From: Acidiphilium sp. C61 | GTDB taxonomy: Bacteria; Pseudomonadota; Alphaproteobacteria; Acetobacterales; Acetobacteraceae | Length of the DNA stretch: 64,000 bases | Direction of reading: 5' to 3' | Assembly (NCBI RefSeq): GCF_902712915.1 | Contig: NZ_CACTIA010000005.1 | Location: 2,132,001 to 2,196,000, forward strand | Shown: in pieces, positions 37,101 to 46,578 of the stretch | Numbering within the stretch: the first letter of the stretch is position 1 | Layout: every line of letters begins with the position of its first letter | The notes under the pieces: generated by a model | The model's database searches: none | What the model saw: the letters and a program-made list of their open reading frames with translations, nothing else | Told to the model about the DNA's origin: nothing | Program-made: the position numbers and the translations under genes

Positions 37101-37505
37101 ATGAAATTCGGTACCACGCTGGACATTTCGGCGGCGGCTCTCTCCGCGCAGAATTCCCGCCTGCAGGTGATCGCGCAGAACCTCGCGAACGCCGACAGCA
37201 CCAGCTCCACCCCTGGCGGCAACCCGTATCAGCGCAAGACGATCGCGTTTCAGGACGTCTATAGCCAGGCAGCCGGGACCAACGTCGTCCAGGTTGCCGC
37301 GATCAGCCGGGACAAGGCGCCGTTCCCGATGAAATACGATCCGTCCAACCCCGCGGCGAACGCGCAGGGCTACGTCAAGATGCCCAACGTCAACAGTCTC
37401 GTGGAGCTCATGGACATGCAGCAGGCGCAGCGGTCGTATGACGCCAATCTCTCGGTGATGAACGCGACGCGCGGCATGATGACCCGCACCCTGGGCCTGA
37501 TCTGA
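37101..37505 (+). CDS. flgC: Flagellar basal-body rod protein FlgC
   Basis: A 134-residue proximal rod protein. It has SAAALSAQNSRLQVIAQNLANADSTSSTPGGNPYQRKTIAF at the start and YVKMPNVNSLVELMDMQQAQRSYDANLSVMNATRGMM at the end, both diagnostic. It starts 15 bases after flgB, and its last base is shared with the fliE start region. Confidence 0.96.
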   Translation: MKFGTTLDISAAALSAQNSRLQVIAQNLANADSTSSTPGGNPYQRKTIAFQDVYSQAAGTNVVQVAAISRDKAPFPMKYDPSNPAANAQGYVKMPNVNSLVELMDMQQAQRSYDANLSVMNATRGMMTRTLGLI

Positions 37506-37807
37506 TGTCGGGCACCATCAGCGGGCTGGTCAGCCCCTCCAGCGCCCTTTCGGCCTATGGGCGCGTTGCCGGGCCGTCCTCGTCGGCCGGGCCGAGCTTC
37601 GGCGATTTTGTCTCCAATGTCGTGACCAGCGCCGTCCATCAAAGCGCCTCGACCGAACAGGCGGCAAATGCGGGGCTGCTGGGCAATGGCGATCTCACCC
37701 ATGTCGTCGCCTCGGTGGCGCAGGCGCAGGTCGCGCTGCAGACCACCGTCGCGATCCGCGACCGGCTGATCACGGCGTATCAGTCGATCATGAACATGCC
37801 CATCTGA
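37505..37807 (+). CDS. fliE: Flagellar hook-basal body complex protein FliE
   Basis: A 100-residue adapter joining the MS ring/export gate to the rod. The conserved C-terminus LTHVVASVAQAQVALQTTVAIRDRLITAYQSIMNMPI is clear; the serine-rich N-terminus is variable. It overlaps the end of flgC by one base (TGATG arrangement). Confidence 0.93.
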   Translation: MSGTISGLVSPSSALSAYGRVAGPSSSAGPSFGDFVSNVVTSAVHQSASTEQAANAGLLGNGDLTHVVASVAQAQVALQTTVAIRDRLITAYQSIMNMPI

Positions 37808-37901
37808 CCATGCAGGCATCGCACCAGCGCGCGCGCCGGCCCGCCCCCGATGCCGGGCCGTGCCTGTGTCGCGCGGCACGCCGGAGGTGCCCGTGCAGGG
37901 C

Positions 37902-38168
37902 ATGACCGATCCGGCGGTGATCACCACGCTGCACGCGGCGCTGGTGGTCGCGGCGAAACTCTCGGCGCCGCCTTTGCTGGCCTCGCTGGTTTCGGGCGTC
38001 GTCATCTCGCTGTTGCAGGCGGTGACCCAGATCAACGAGGCGACGATTTCGTTCCTGCCGAAGATCGCCGCCGTGGTCGGCACGCTGATGATCATGGGCG
38101 GGTTCCTGTTCAGCACGCTTGCGGCGTTCGCCCACCAGATCTTCAGCGCCATGATCCACGTGGGCTAG
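37902..38168 (+). CDS. fliQ: Flagellar export apparatus protein FliQ
   Basis: An 88-residue two-helix export gate protein. Segments LVVAAKLSAPPLLASLVSGVVISLLQAVTQINEATISFLPKIAAV match FliQ, with a second helix GTLMIMGGFLFSTLAAFA. ATG 37902 gives family length. An in-frame GTG at 37893 has GGAGG five bases upstream and might be the true start, adding three residues. fliR begins 2 bases after its stop. Confidence 0.93.
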   Translation: MTDPAVITTLHAALVVAAKLSAPPLLASLVSGVVISLLQAVTQINEATISFLPKIAAVVGTLMIMGGFLFSTLAAFAHQIFSAMIHVG

Positions 38169-38170
38169 CG

Positions 38171-38950
38171 ATGTTTCCGCATGACCTCGCCGACCTGATT
38201 TATGGCCCGCTGCTGGCGCTGATGCGGATTTCGAGCCTGGTGATGGCGGTGCCGTTCATGGGTGCCGGCTTCGCGCCGGCGCAGTTGCGCATCGGGCTGT
38301 CGGTGGCGCTGACCGCGATCATCGTTCCGCTGATCGGCGGCGCGATGCCGCATCTGCCGGCGTCGATTCTCGTCTTCGCGGTCGAGATCCTGCGGGAGGT
38401 CGTCATCGGCCTGTCGCTCGGCTGGCTGACCGGCGTGATCCTGCTGAGCCTGCCCGTCGCCGGGCAGATCATTTCCTACCAGATCGGCCTGTCGAGCGTG
38501 CTGCTGCCGAATTCGACGATCGGGCCGAACAGCACGCTCGTCGCCAACGCGATGGGATTGCTGCTGCCCGCGCTCGTCTTTGCCAGCGGTCTGTTCCTGC
38601 TGCCGGTGCTGGCGATCGTCCGTTCGTTCCGCACCCTGCCGCTGCCGGCCGGGATCGGCGATGCGCACCTGCCGTCGGCCGGCGTGCTGCTGGAATTCGC
38701 GGTGAAGGCGGTTTCGGCGGAATTCGTCACCGCGCTGCATCTCGCGGCGCCGTTTCTCTTCATCGGCATTGTCTGGCAGGCGGGGCTCGGCCTGATGTCG
38801 AAGGCGGCGCCGAATATCCAGATCTTCTTCATCGCAGCACCGCTGCAACTGCTCGGCGGCACGGCGCTGCTTGCCTTTCTCGCCTCGCCGATGATCTCGG
38901 TCTGGCATGACGCGACGCTGCCGATGCTGCAGGCCTATGCGAGCTGGTAG
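38171..38950 (+). CDS. fliR: Flagellar export apparatus protein FliR
   Basis: A 259-residue, six-helix export gate protein. RISSLVMAVPFMGAGFAPAQLRIGLSVALT, EILREVVIGLSLGWLTGVILLSLPVAGQIISYQIGLS and LGLMSKAAPNIQIFFIAAPLQLLGG are typical. It joins FliP5-FliQ4 as a single copy in the pore. It is tightly linked to fliQ, and flhB follows 41 bases later. Confidence 0.95.
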   Translation: MFPHDLADLIYGPLLALMRISSLVMAVPFMGAGFAPAQLRIGLSVALTAIIVPLIGGAMPHLPASILVFAVEILREVVIGLSLGWLTGVILLSLPVAGQIISYQIGLSSVLLPNSTIGPNSTLVANAMGLLLPALVFASGLFLLPVLAIVRSFRTLPLPAGIGDAHLPSAGVLLEFAVKAVSAEFVTALHLAAPFLFIGIVWQAGLGLMSKAAPNIQIFFIAAPLQLLGGTALLAFLASPMISVWHDATLPMLQAYASW

Positions 38951-38991
38951 GCGCGCCGGCCGGGGGCGGTGGCGCGTGAGGTCATCCGGCG

Positions 38992-40059
38992 ATGGATGAA
39001 GACAAGGAAAGTAAAACCGAAGCCGCCACGCCGATCCGGCTGTCAAAGGCGCTCGACGGTCATGGCCAGGGAACGTCGCGCGAGGTGGCTTCCCTCGCGG
39101 GCCTCGTGGTGGCGTTCGCCTTCACCAGCAGCCGGCTGCCAGACTCGGCCGATCATCTGGTGACGGTTCTCGCCTCGCTGTTCACCCGTGCCGCGACGAT
39201 GGATGCCGGCGCTTCGCTCGGGCGGGCGACATCGGATGTGGCGATGGCGGCGGCGGGCATCGTGCTGCCGCTCGCCGCGACGATGGTGCTGGCGGCGGCG
39301 ATCGTCACGCTGTTTCAGACCGGACTGCGGCTGAACACCTCGGCACTCGGGCTGAGCTTCGCGCGGCTGAACCCGATGACCGGGCTGACCCGGATGTTCG
39401 GCGCCCAGAGCCTCGGGTTCTCGGCGCAGACCATCCTCAAGCTCGTCGCGATCGGCGTTGCGCTCTACATCGTCATGGTCGATCGGCTGCGCGGGATCGA
39501 GACGCTGCTGGTCGGCTCGGACATGACCCTGGTCAGGGCGATTTTCGGCTCGATCGTGGCGATGCTCGGGGCTGTCGTCGTCATCCAGGCGATTGCCGGC
39601 GGGATCGATTTCGTCCTCACGCGGCGGCGCTTTGCCGATTCGGTGAAGATGACGCAACAGGAAATCAAGGACGAGCAAAAGGAGATGGAGGGCGATCCGC
39701 GCATCAAGGCGCGGATCAAGGCGGCGCAGAACGCGCTGGCCAAGCGGAGCCTGCAGGCGGCGATGGCGCGGGCGGCCGTGGTCGTCACCAATCCGACGCA
39801 TTATGCCGTCGCCCTCGAATATCAGCCGGGGCAGGCCGAGGCGCCGAAGATCGTCGCCAAGGGGGTGGACGAGCAGGCCGCGCGCATCCGCGATCTTGCG
39901 CGCGACGCGCGGATTCCGATCGTGCCGAACCCGCCTCTCGCGCGCGCGCTGTTCCAGCAGGAGCTGGAATCCGAAATTCTGCCCGAGCATTACCGGACGG
40001 TCGCCGAGATCATCGCCTATATCTGGCGCCTCGCGGAGAAGCAGACGCAGCGTATCTGA
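38992..40059 (+). CDS. flhB: Flagellar export switch protein FlhB
   Basis: A 355-residue protein with four membrane helices (about 30-210) and a cytoplasmic autocleaving domain. The cleavage motif NPTH is in RAAVVVTNPTHYAVALEYQPGQAEAPKIVAKGVDEQA, and cleavage between Asn and Pro switches export from rod/hook to filament proteins. DEDKESKTEAATPIRLSKA at the N-terminus and GDPRIKARIKAAQNALAKR before the motif are conserved. It ends the plus-strand flagellar run. The other flagellar genes (fliF, fliG, flhA) are outside the window. Confidence 0.96.
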   Translation: MDEDKESKTEAATPIRLSKALDGHGQGTSREVASLAGLVVAFAFTSSRLPDSADHLVTVLASLFTRAATMDAGASLGRATSDVAMAAAGIVLPLAATMVLAAAIVTLFQTGLRLNTSALGLSFARLNPMTGLTRMFGAQSLGFSAQTILKLVAIGVALYIVMVDRLRGIETLLVGSDMTLVRAIFGSIVAMLGAVVVIQAIAGGIDFVLTRRRFADSVKMTQQEIKDEQKEMEGDPRIKARIKAAQNALAKRSLQAAMARAAVVVTNPTHYAVALEYQPGQAEAPKIVAKGVDEQAARIRDLARDARIPIVPNPPLARALFQQELESEILPEHYRTVAEIIAYIWRLAEKQTQRI

Positions 40060-40114
40060 GCGCCTCGGGACCTGGCGCGTGTCGGGCCGTAGGCGGTGGC
40101 CGACGGGAGCGGGA

Positions 40115-40786
40115 TCAGCCGCGGCGGGCGTTGATCTCGAGGATGGCCAGCAGGGCTTCCGCCCGGGCGGAATCGGTTTTTGCTTCCAGCAGCGCCTGCT
40201 TTTCCGCCGGGCTGAAGGGGCAGGCCATGCAGAGCGTCACGATCAGGGCCTCGTCGGAAATCTCCTCGATCGCGTCCCAGTTCGCATCGATGCCGGTTGC
40301 CTCGAAATAGTGGCGCAGCGCCTCGACCAGCATGGCGCGGGTGACCGGCGCCTCGTCTCCTACTGGGTTGCCGGAGAGGGGATCGACATCGTCGCGGAAG
40401 GCCGAGACGTCGCCCTGGACGCGCCGGTAGCCGCGGCGCATCTCGGCTTCCTCGACGACCTCGAAGCGCATCAGCCCGGTGAGGGTGATGAGGTAGCGGC
40501 CGTCCTCGGTCTCGCTGAAGGCGGTGATCCGGCCGAGGCAGCCGATGCGGTGGAGGGCCGGGCCGCTTTCGGTGCGCGGCACATCCGGCAGGGGCTGGAT
40601 CATGCCGAACAGGCGGCCGGCGCCCATCGCGTCGTCCACCATCGCGAGGTAGCGCGGCTCGAAGATGTTGAGCGGCAGCCGCCCGCCGGGAAACAGCACG
40701 GCGCCGGTGAGGGGAAACACCGGAAAGACCTCCGGGACCCCTTCCAGCCGCGCGTGTGCGCCTGACATGCCGAACAGCGAACTCAA
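40115..40786 (-). CDS. Lon substrate-binding-domain protein (LonN/ATP-independent)
   Basis: A 223-residue protein matching the N-terminal substrate-binding domain of Lon protease without the ATPase or protease parts. Segments are VFPVFPLTGAVLFPGGRLPLNIFEPRYLAMVDDAM, IGCLGRITAFSETEDGRYLITLTGLMRFEV and a helical end. The function is unclear; such proteins may be adaptors. TTG 40786 overlaps the upstream stop (TTGA), suggesting coupling; ATG 40768 is the alternative. It is always found near a CnoX-like thioredoxin in relatives I know of, as here. Confidence 0.85.
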   Translation of the reverse strand: MSSLFGMSGAHARLEGVPEVFPVFPLTGAVLFPGGRLPLNIFEPRYLAMVDDAMGAGRLFGMIQPLPDVPRTESGPALHRIGCLGRITAFSETEDGRYLITLTGLMRFEVVEEAEMRRGYRRVQGDVSAFRDDVDPLSGNPVGDEAPVTRAMLVEALRHYFEATGIDANWDAIEEISDEALIVTLCMACPFSPAEKQALLEAKTDSARAEALLAILEINARRG

Positions 40787-41724
40787 CTGAACAACAGTGC
40801 GGAAAGCTTCCGCCGGGCGGCCATCGTGTCGGCGTCGTCCACACCCCAGGCGTCGAAGAACTTGAGGAGTTGCAGCCGCGCGGCATCGTCGTTCCAGCCA
40901 CGCTGGCGGCGCATGATGTCGAGCAGGGCCTCGGCGGCCTCGGTGCGGTTGCCGGTCGCGTTCAGCGCGACCGCGAGCGCGAGGCGGGCCGCGTGATCGT
41001 TTTCGTTCGAAGCGAGCTTCTGTTGCAGCTCGGCCAGTTGCCGGGCTGCGGCGCGGCCCTCCTGCGCCACCGACAGCGCCGTTTTCGCCGCGGCGATTTC
41101 GGCGTGATCGGCGAGGGCTGGCGGGATTTCGGCGAGGATGGCAGCAGCACGGTCGTCCGCGCCGAGGGCGATCAGGGCGCGAACCAGGCCGGCCCAGGCC
41201 TCGGGGCGGTTTTCATCCTCATCGAGGGCGGCGCCGAAGAGCGACGCGGCCTCCTCGGCCCGGTTTTGCTCCATGGCCGCGCGGGCCTGGGCGATCAGGT
41301 CCGCCGAGGGGGCGGAGGAGCCGGCGAGCTTGAGCAGGGCGTCGACGAAGCGGCGCACCTCGCTTTCCGGCAGCGCGCCCTGGAACAGGTCGGCGATCTG
41401 CCCCTGCCAGAAGGCGGCGACGGTGGGGACCGATTGCAGCGGCAGGCCGAGGCTGGCGAGTTGCTGGACGAGGGCGCGGTTCTCGTCGATGTCGATCTTG
41501 ACCAGGCGGATGCGCCCGCCATAGGCGCGCACCACTTTTTCGAGCGTCGGCGTCAGGGTCTTGCAGGGGCCGCACCAGGTTGCCCAGAAATCGACCAGCA
41601 CCGGCACCTTGCGCGATGCTTCGACGACATCGGCCATGAAGCTGGCCTGGCTGCCTTCGATGATCTGGGCGTCGGCGCCAATGGGGCGCTGCGCGTCGGA
41701 GTCTGTCAGATGGTCCATGGTCAT
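40783..41724 (-). CDS. Thioredoxin-TPR co-chaperone, CnoX/YbbN-like
   Basis: A 313-residue fusion of a thioredoxin domain (about 20-130) with TPR helices. The active site is VLVDFWATWCGPCKTLTPTLEKV, so both redox cysteines are kept, unlike in some YbbN proteins. After that come KIDIDENRALVQQLA and the cis-proline segment SVPTVAAFWQGQ. CnoX proteins protect clients from aggregation under oxidant stress and pass them to GroEL or DnaK. ATG 41724 or 41718 may start it. Confidence 0.9.
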   Translation of the reverse strand: MTMDHLTDSDAQRPIGADAQIIEGSQASFMADVVEASRKVPVLVDFWATWCGPCKTLTPTLEKVVRAYGGRIRLVKIDIDENRALVQQLASLGLPLQSVPTVAAFWQGQIADLFQGALPESEVRRFVDALLKLAGSSAPSADLIAQARAAMEQNRAEEAASLFGAALDEDENRPEAWAGLVRALIALGADDRAAAILAEIPPALADHAEIAAAKTALSVAQEGRAAARQLAELQQKLASNENDHAARLALAVALNATGNRTEAAEALLDIMRRQRGWNDDAARLQLLKFFDAWGVDDADTMAARRKLSALLFS

Positions 41725-41864
41725 GATCCGTTTCTATGTCTTCATAGATGATAGACAACGGCGCGGGTGCAAGCCAGTCGGACGCATGGATGGGTCGAGC
41801 CGGTCGCGGAAGCGGCGCGGAATGGCGCGCGCGGCGGGTCTGACCCGAGCTGTACGACCTTGGG

Positions 41865-42227
41865 TTACGGCGCGGCGCGGCTCAGGCCGGCGGCGTCGAG
41901 CGCCTTGAGATAGGCGGCCCAGCGCTGGGCGTGCTCGCGGCCGAGCCGGTGCAGGTAGTCCCACGAATAGATGCCGGTGGAATGGCCGTCATCGAAGGTG
42001 ATCCGCACGGCGTAGTTGCCGTTCGGCTCCAGCTTGGCGATGCCGACGCCCTGCTTGCCGGCGACGAGCTGGCGCTCGGCCGGGCTGTGGCCCTGAACCT
42101 CGGCGCTCGGGCTCTCGACGCGGAGATATTCGGCATCGAGCGCGAAATGCGCGCCATCGGCGAAGCTGATCTCGAGGATCCGCTCGGCGCGGCGCAGGCG
42201 CAGCTCGGTGGGTTCGGGCGCGGTCAT
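41865..42227 (-). CDS. DUF971 domain protein
   Basis: A 120-residue protein of the DUF971/GBBH-like N-terminal family. Typical segments are [43 protein letters not shown] and [33 protein letters not shown], the latter with the conserved GIYSWDYL. In some relatives this domain is linked to iron-sulfur protein assembly, but its job here is unknown. The stop is TAA 41867-41865, and its start overlaps the upstream Trm112-like gene. Confidence 0.85.
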   Translation of the reverse strand: MTAPEPTELRLRRAERILEISFADGAHFALDAEYLRVESPSAEVQGHSPAERQLVAGKQGVGIAKLEPNGNYAVRITFDDGHSTGIYSWDYLHRLGREHAQRWAAYLKALDAAGLSRAAP

Positions 42228-42409
42228 GGCTCGATCTGGCGGGCTTCGTCGACCAGCATGATCGGGATGCCGTCGCGGACCGGAAAGGCGAGGCCGGCGG
42301 TGGGGCTGATCAGCTCGGCGGCCTCGCGGTCGTAGATCAGCTTGCCCTTGGTCAGCGGGCAGACCAGCACTTCGAGAAGGCGAGGGTCGATCGGCGCGGT
42401 GTCGGCCAT
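42224..42409 (-). CDS. Trm112 family zinc-ribbon-like protein
   Basis: A 61-residue protein: [18 protein letters not shown] then [28 protein letters not shown]. This is the bacterial Trm112/YcaR family. Only one of the usual metal-ligand cysteines (LVCPLTKG) is evident, as often in bacteria. In eukaryotes Trm112 activates methyltransferases; the role in bacteria is not established. It overlaps the DUF971 gene (ATGA). Confidence 0.85.
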   Translation of the reverse strand: MADTAPIDPRLLEVLVCPLTKGKLIYDREAAELISPTAGLAFPVRDGIPIMLVDEARQIEP

Positions 42410-42448
42410 GAGGGCATCCCCTGGATATGGACCTGAAGGGGCGGGAGA

Positions 42449-42525
42449 TGGCGGACCCGAAGAGACTCGAACTCCTAACCCCCAGATTCGTAGTCTGGTG
42501 CTCTATCCAGTTGAGCTACGGGTCC
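42449..42525 (-). tRNA. tRNA-Arg (anticodon ACG)
   Basis: A 77-base tRNA read on the minus strand. Acceptor stem GGACCCG pairs with CGGGTCC, the D-arm has GCTCAACTGGATAGAGC, the anticodon stem-loop is CCAGACTACGAATCTGG with anticodon ACG, and the T-arm contains GTTCGAGTC. The CCA end is encoded (42451-42449). The ACG anticodon is expected to be deaminated to ICG by TadA and to read CGU, CGC and CGA. Confidence 0.96.
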
Positions 42526-42655
42526 GCCGTGGGAGGCGCATTAGCGGATCGGCGGCGATCCCGCAACCCCATGGGACGGTTGTGCGCGCCGCATGACATG
42601 GCGGCGGGGCGGAAATCCGGTTTCGCGGCGGGGCGGGGCGTGCTAAGCCGCCGCA

Positions 42656-43104
42656 ATGAGCGAGACAAGGACATTGGTGGTCGGCGCCGATCATGCCGGC
42701 TTCGAGCTGAAGGACCGGCTGGCGGACGCCGCGCGCAAGGCGGGGTGGGACGTGGTCGATTGCGGCACCAATTCGCCGGCGAGCGTCGATTATCCCGACA
42801 TTGCCCATGCGGTGAGCGCGCGTGTCGAGGCCGGGGCGGCCCGGTTCGGGCTGCTCGTCTGCGGGTCGGGGATCGGGATGGCGATCGCGGCGAACCGGCA
42901 TGCAGGCGTGCGCTGCGCCCAGGCCCACACCGCGACGGAGGCGCGCCTTTCGCGCCAGCACAACGATGCCAATATCCTTGCCCTGGGCGCGCGGCTGACC
43001 GGCGAAGTGGTCGCGCTCGAAGCCCTCGACGCGTTTCTGACCACCGAGTTCGAAGGCGGCCGTCACCAGAACAGGGTCGCCAAACTCAATCCGGAGCCGA
43101 AAGC

Positions 43105-43108
<4 letters not shown>
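42656..43108 (+). CDS. rpiB: Ribose 5-phosphate isomerase B
   Basis: A 150-residue RpiB/LacAB-family isomerase converting ribose 5-phosphate and ribulose 5-phosphate. It shows [79 protein letters not shown]. The cysteine of CGSGIG is the catalytic base in this family. It overlaps glyA by 4 bases (ATGA). Confidence 0.94.
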
Positions 43109-44403
<1,295 letters not shown>

Positions 44404-44410
44404 ATGCGCG

Positions 44411-44866
44411 GTGCGCTGCCCGTTCTGCGGTGAGGCCGACACCCAGGTGAAGGACAGCCGGCCGGCGGAAGATGGCACCGCCATCCGCCGCCGGCGCTTC
44501 TGCCCGCAATGCAGCCAGCGCTTCACCACCGTCGAGCGGGTGCAGCTGCGCGAGCTGGTGGTGATCAAGGCGGACCAGCGGCGGGTCGGCTTCGACCGCG
44601 ACAAGCTCGCCCGCTCGATCCGCACCGCGCTGCGCAAGCGGCCGGTGGATGACGAGCGGATCGAGCGGATCGTCAATGGCATCGTCCGCAAGCTCGAAGC
44701 CTCGGGCGAGGCGGAAATTCCCTCGAGCGAGATCGGCGAGCTGGTGATGGACACGCTGAAGGAGGTCGACGCGGTGGCGTATGTGCGCTTCGCCTCGGTC
44801 TATCGCGATTTCCGCGAGACCAAGGATTTCAAGGCGTTCCTTGGCACGATGGACCAGCCGAAATAG
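44411..44866 (+). CDS. nrdR: Transcriptional repressor NrdR
   Basis: A 151-residue repressor of ribonucleotide reductase genes that senses dATP/ATP. The zinc ribbon uses C3, C6, C31 and C34 (RCPFCG, then [11 protein letters not shown]), and the ATP-cone follows ([38 protein letters not shown]). The start is GTG 44411, placing the first cysteine at residue 3 as in the family. It overlaps nothing but is 2 bases from ribD. Confidence 0.95.
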   Translation: MRCPFCGEADTQVKDSRPAEDGTAIRRRRFCPQCSQRFTTVERVQLRELVVIKADQRRVGFDRDKLARSIRTALRKRPVDDERIERIVNGIVRKLEASGEAEIPSSEIGELVMDTLKEVDAVAYVRFASVYRDFRETKDFKAFLGTMDQPK

Positions 44867-44868
44867 GC

Positions 44869-45960
44869 ATGGACGATCTGGCCCCGATGCGCTCCGCCCT
44901 CGCGCTGGCCCGGCGCGGCCTGGGCGAGACGGCGCCGAACCCGAGCGTCGGCTGCGTCATCCTGCGCGACGGATCGGTGGTCGGGCGCGGCCGTACGGCG
45001 CCGGGCGGGCGGCCGCACGCGGAAACCGAGGCGCTCGCCATGGCCGGGGACGCGGCGCGGGGGGCGACCGCCTATGTCACGCTCGAACCCTGCGCCCATC
45101 TTGGCCGGACCCCGCCTTGCGCGGATGCGCTGATCGCGGCGGGGATCGCGCGCGTCGTCATCGCCATGGCCGATCCCGATCCGCGGACCGATGGGGCGGG
45201 GATCGCGCGGCTGCGCGCCGCGGGGATCGAGGTGGTCGAGGGGGTCGGGGCGGCGGAGGCGGCGGAGATCAATGCAGGCTTCATCCTGCGCGTGCGCGCC
45301 GGGCGGCCGCTGGTGACGCTGAAGCTCGCGACCTCGCTCGACGGGCAGATCGCCACCCGGACCGGGGCGAGCCAGTGGATCACCGGGGCGGCGGCGCGCC
45401 AGCTTGGCCACGCGCTCCGGGGGACGCATGACGCGGTGATGGTCGGGGTGGGGACGGTGCTGGCCGACGACCCCGAACTGACCTGCCGGATCGAGGGATT
45501 TCGGACGACCCCGCTGGTGCGGGTGATCGTGGATTCGCATCTGCGGATCCCGCTCGATGGCCGGCTGGTGCGCGGGGCGGCGCGCGATCCGCTGTGGATC
45601 GTGCATCGCGACGGCGCCGATCCGGCGCGGCGGGCGGCGCTGCTGGCGCTGGGTGTGCGGCTGTTCGAGGTGCCGGCGGCGACGGTCGGCGTCGATCTCG
45701 GGGCGGCCCTCGCCGCGCTGGGGGGGGCGGGGTTGACCCGGGTGCTGGCCGAGGGCGGCGGCACTCTTGCGGCCGCGCTGATCCGCGCCGATCTGGTGGA
45801 CCGGCTGGAATGGTTCACCGCGCCGATCGTGATCGGCGATGACGGGCTTGGCGCGGTGGCGGGGTACGGCATCGAGACGCCGGCGGCGGCGGCGCGGTTC
45901 GCGCGCGTGGGCGAAACGGATTGCGGCGGCGACCGCCGCGCGCGCTATCGGAGGGACTGA
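44869..45960 (+). CDS. ribD: Bifunctional riboflavin deaminase/reductase RibD
   Basis: A 363-residue two-domain enzyme of riboflavin synthesis. The N-terminal deaminase has the zinc site HAETEAL and TLEPCAHLGRTPPCADALIAAG. The C-terminal reductase starts at VTLKLATSLDGQIATRTGASQWITG and ends with LAEGGGTLAAALIRADLVDRLEWFTAPIVIGDDG. It produces 5-amino-6-ribitylamino-uracil phosphate. No FMN riboswitch is visible upstream, since it directly follows nrdR. Confidence 0.95.
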   Translation: MDDLAPMRSALALARRGLGETAPNPSVGCVILRDGSVVGRGRTAPGGRPHAETEALAMAGDAARGATAYVTLEPCAHLGRTPPCADALIAAGIARVVIAMADPDPRTDGAGIARLRAAGIEVVEGVGAAEAAEINAGFILRVRAGRPLVTLKLATSLDGQIATRTGASQWITGAAARQLGHALRGTHDAVMVGVGTVLADDPELTCRIEGFRTTPLVRVIVDSHLRIPLDGRLVRGAARDPLWIVHRDGADPARRAALLALGVRLFEVPAATVGVDLGAALAALGGAGLTRVLAEGGGTLAAALIRADLVDRLEWFTAPIVIGDDGLGAVAGYGIETPAAAARFARVGETDCGGDRRARYRRD

Positions 45961-45963
45961 GCG

Positions 45964-46578
45964 ATGTTCACCGGGATCATCACCGGGGTCGGCGCGGTGC
46001 GCGAGCTGCGGCCGGGCGGGGCCGCGACGGATACGCGGCTCGTGATCGGCGTGCCGGCGGATAACCCCGCCTGGGCCGGGATCGGCGAGGTGGCGCTCGG
46101 CGCGTCGATCGCGTGTTCGGGCTGCTGCCTTACCGTGATCGAGCGGGGGGCGGACTGGTTCGCCGTCGAGGTTTCGGGGGAGACGCTGTCGAAGACGACG
46201 CTCGGCACCTGGCGGGCGGGGACGGCGGTCAATCTCGAACGGGCGCTGCGGATGGGCGACGAGCTTGGCGGGCATGTCGTCTCCGGCCATGTCGACGGGC
46301 TGGGCGAGGTGGTCTCGACGCAACCGGAGGGCGGCTCGACAAGGTGGCGCTTCCGGGTGCCGCGCGACCTCGCCCGCTTCATCGCGCCGAAGGGCAGCGT
46401 TGCGGTCAATGGCGTGTCGCTCACGGTCAACGAGGTTGACGGGGCGGAATTCGGGGTGAACATCATCCCGCACACGGAAACGCATACCAGCTTCGCCACC
46501 CTGGCGGTGGGCGACGCGGTGAATATCGAAATCGACATGCTGGCGCGCTACGTGGCGCGGCTGGCGGAGGCAGGCTGA
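45964..46578 (+). CDS. ribE: Riboflavin synthase alpha chain
   Basis: A 204-residue enzyme joining two 6,7-dimethyl-8-ribityllumazine molecules into riboflavin. Two lumazine-binding repeats are evident: MFTGIITGVGAV with SIACSGCCLTVIE, and ELGGHVVSGHVDGLGEV with SVAVNGVSLTVNEVDG. It starts 3 bases after ribD and abuts ribBA (its last base is the first of the next ATG). Confidence 0.95.
   Translation: MFTGIITGVGAVRELRPGGAATDTRLVIGVPADNPAWAGIGEVALGASIACSGCCLTVIERGADWFAVEVSGETLSKTTLGTWRAGTAVNLERALRMGDELGGHVVSGHVDGLGEVVSTQPEGGSTRWRFRVPRDLARFIAPKGSVAVNGVSLTVNEVDGAEFGVNIIPHTETHTSFATLAVGDAVNIEIDMLARYVARLAEAG

Noticed and set aside
35447..40059. Virulence-type (non-flagellar) type III secretion system
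   Set aside because: FlgB, FlgC and FliE rod proteins accompany the export genes, so this is the flagellar apparatus.
44840..44870. FMN riboswitch before ribD
   Set aside because: Only two bases separate nrdR from ribD, so there is no room for an aptamer.
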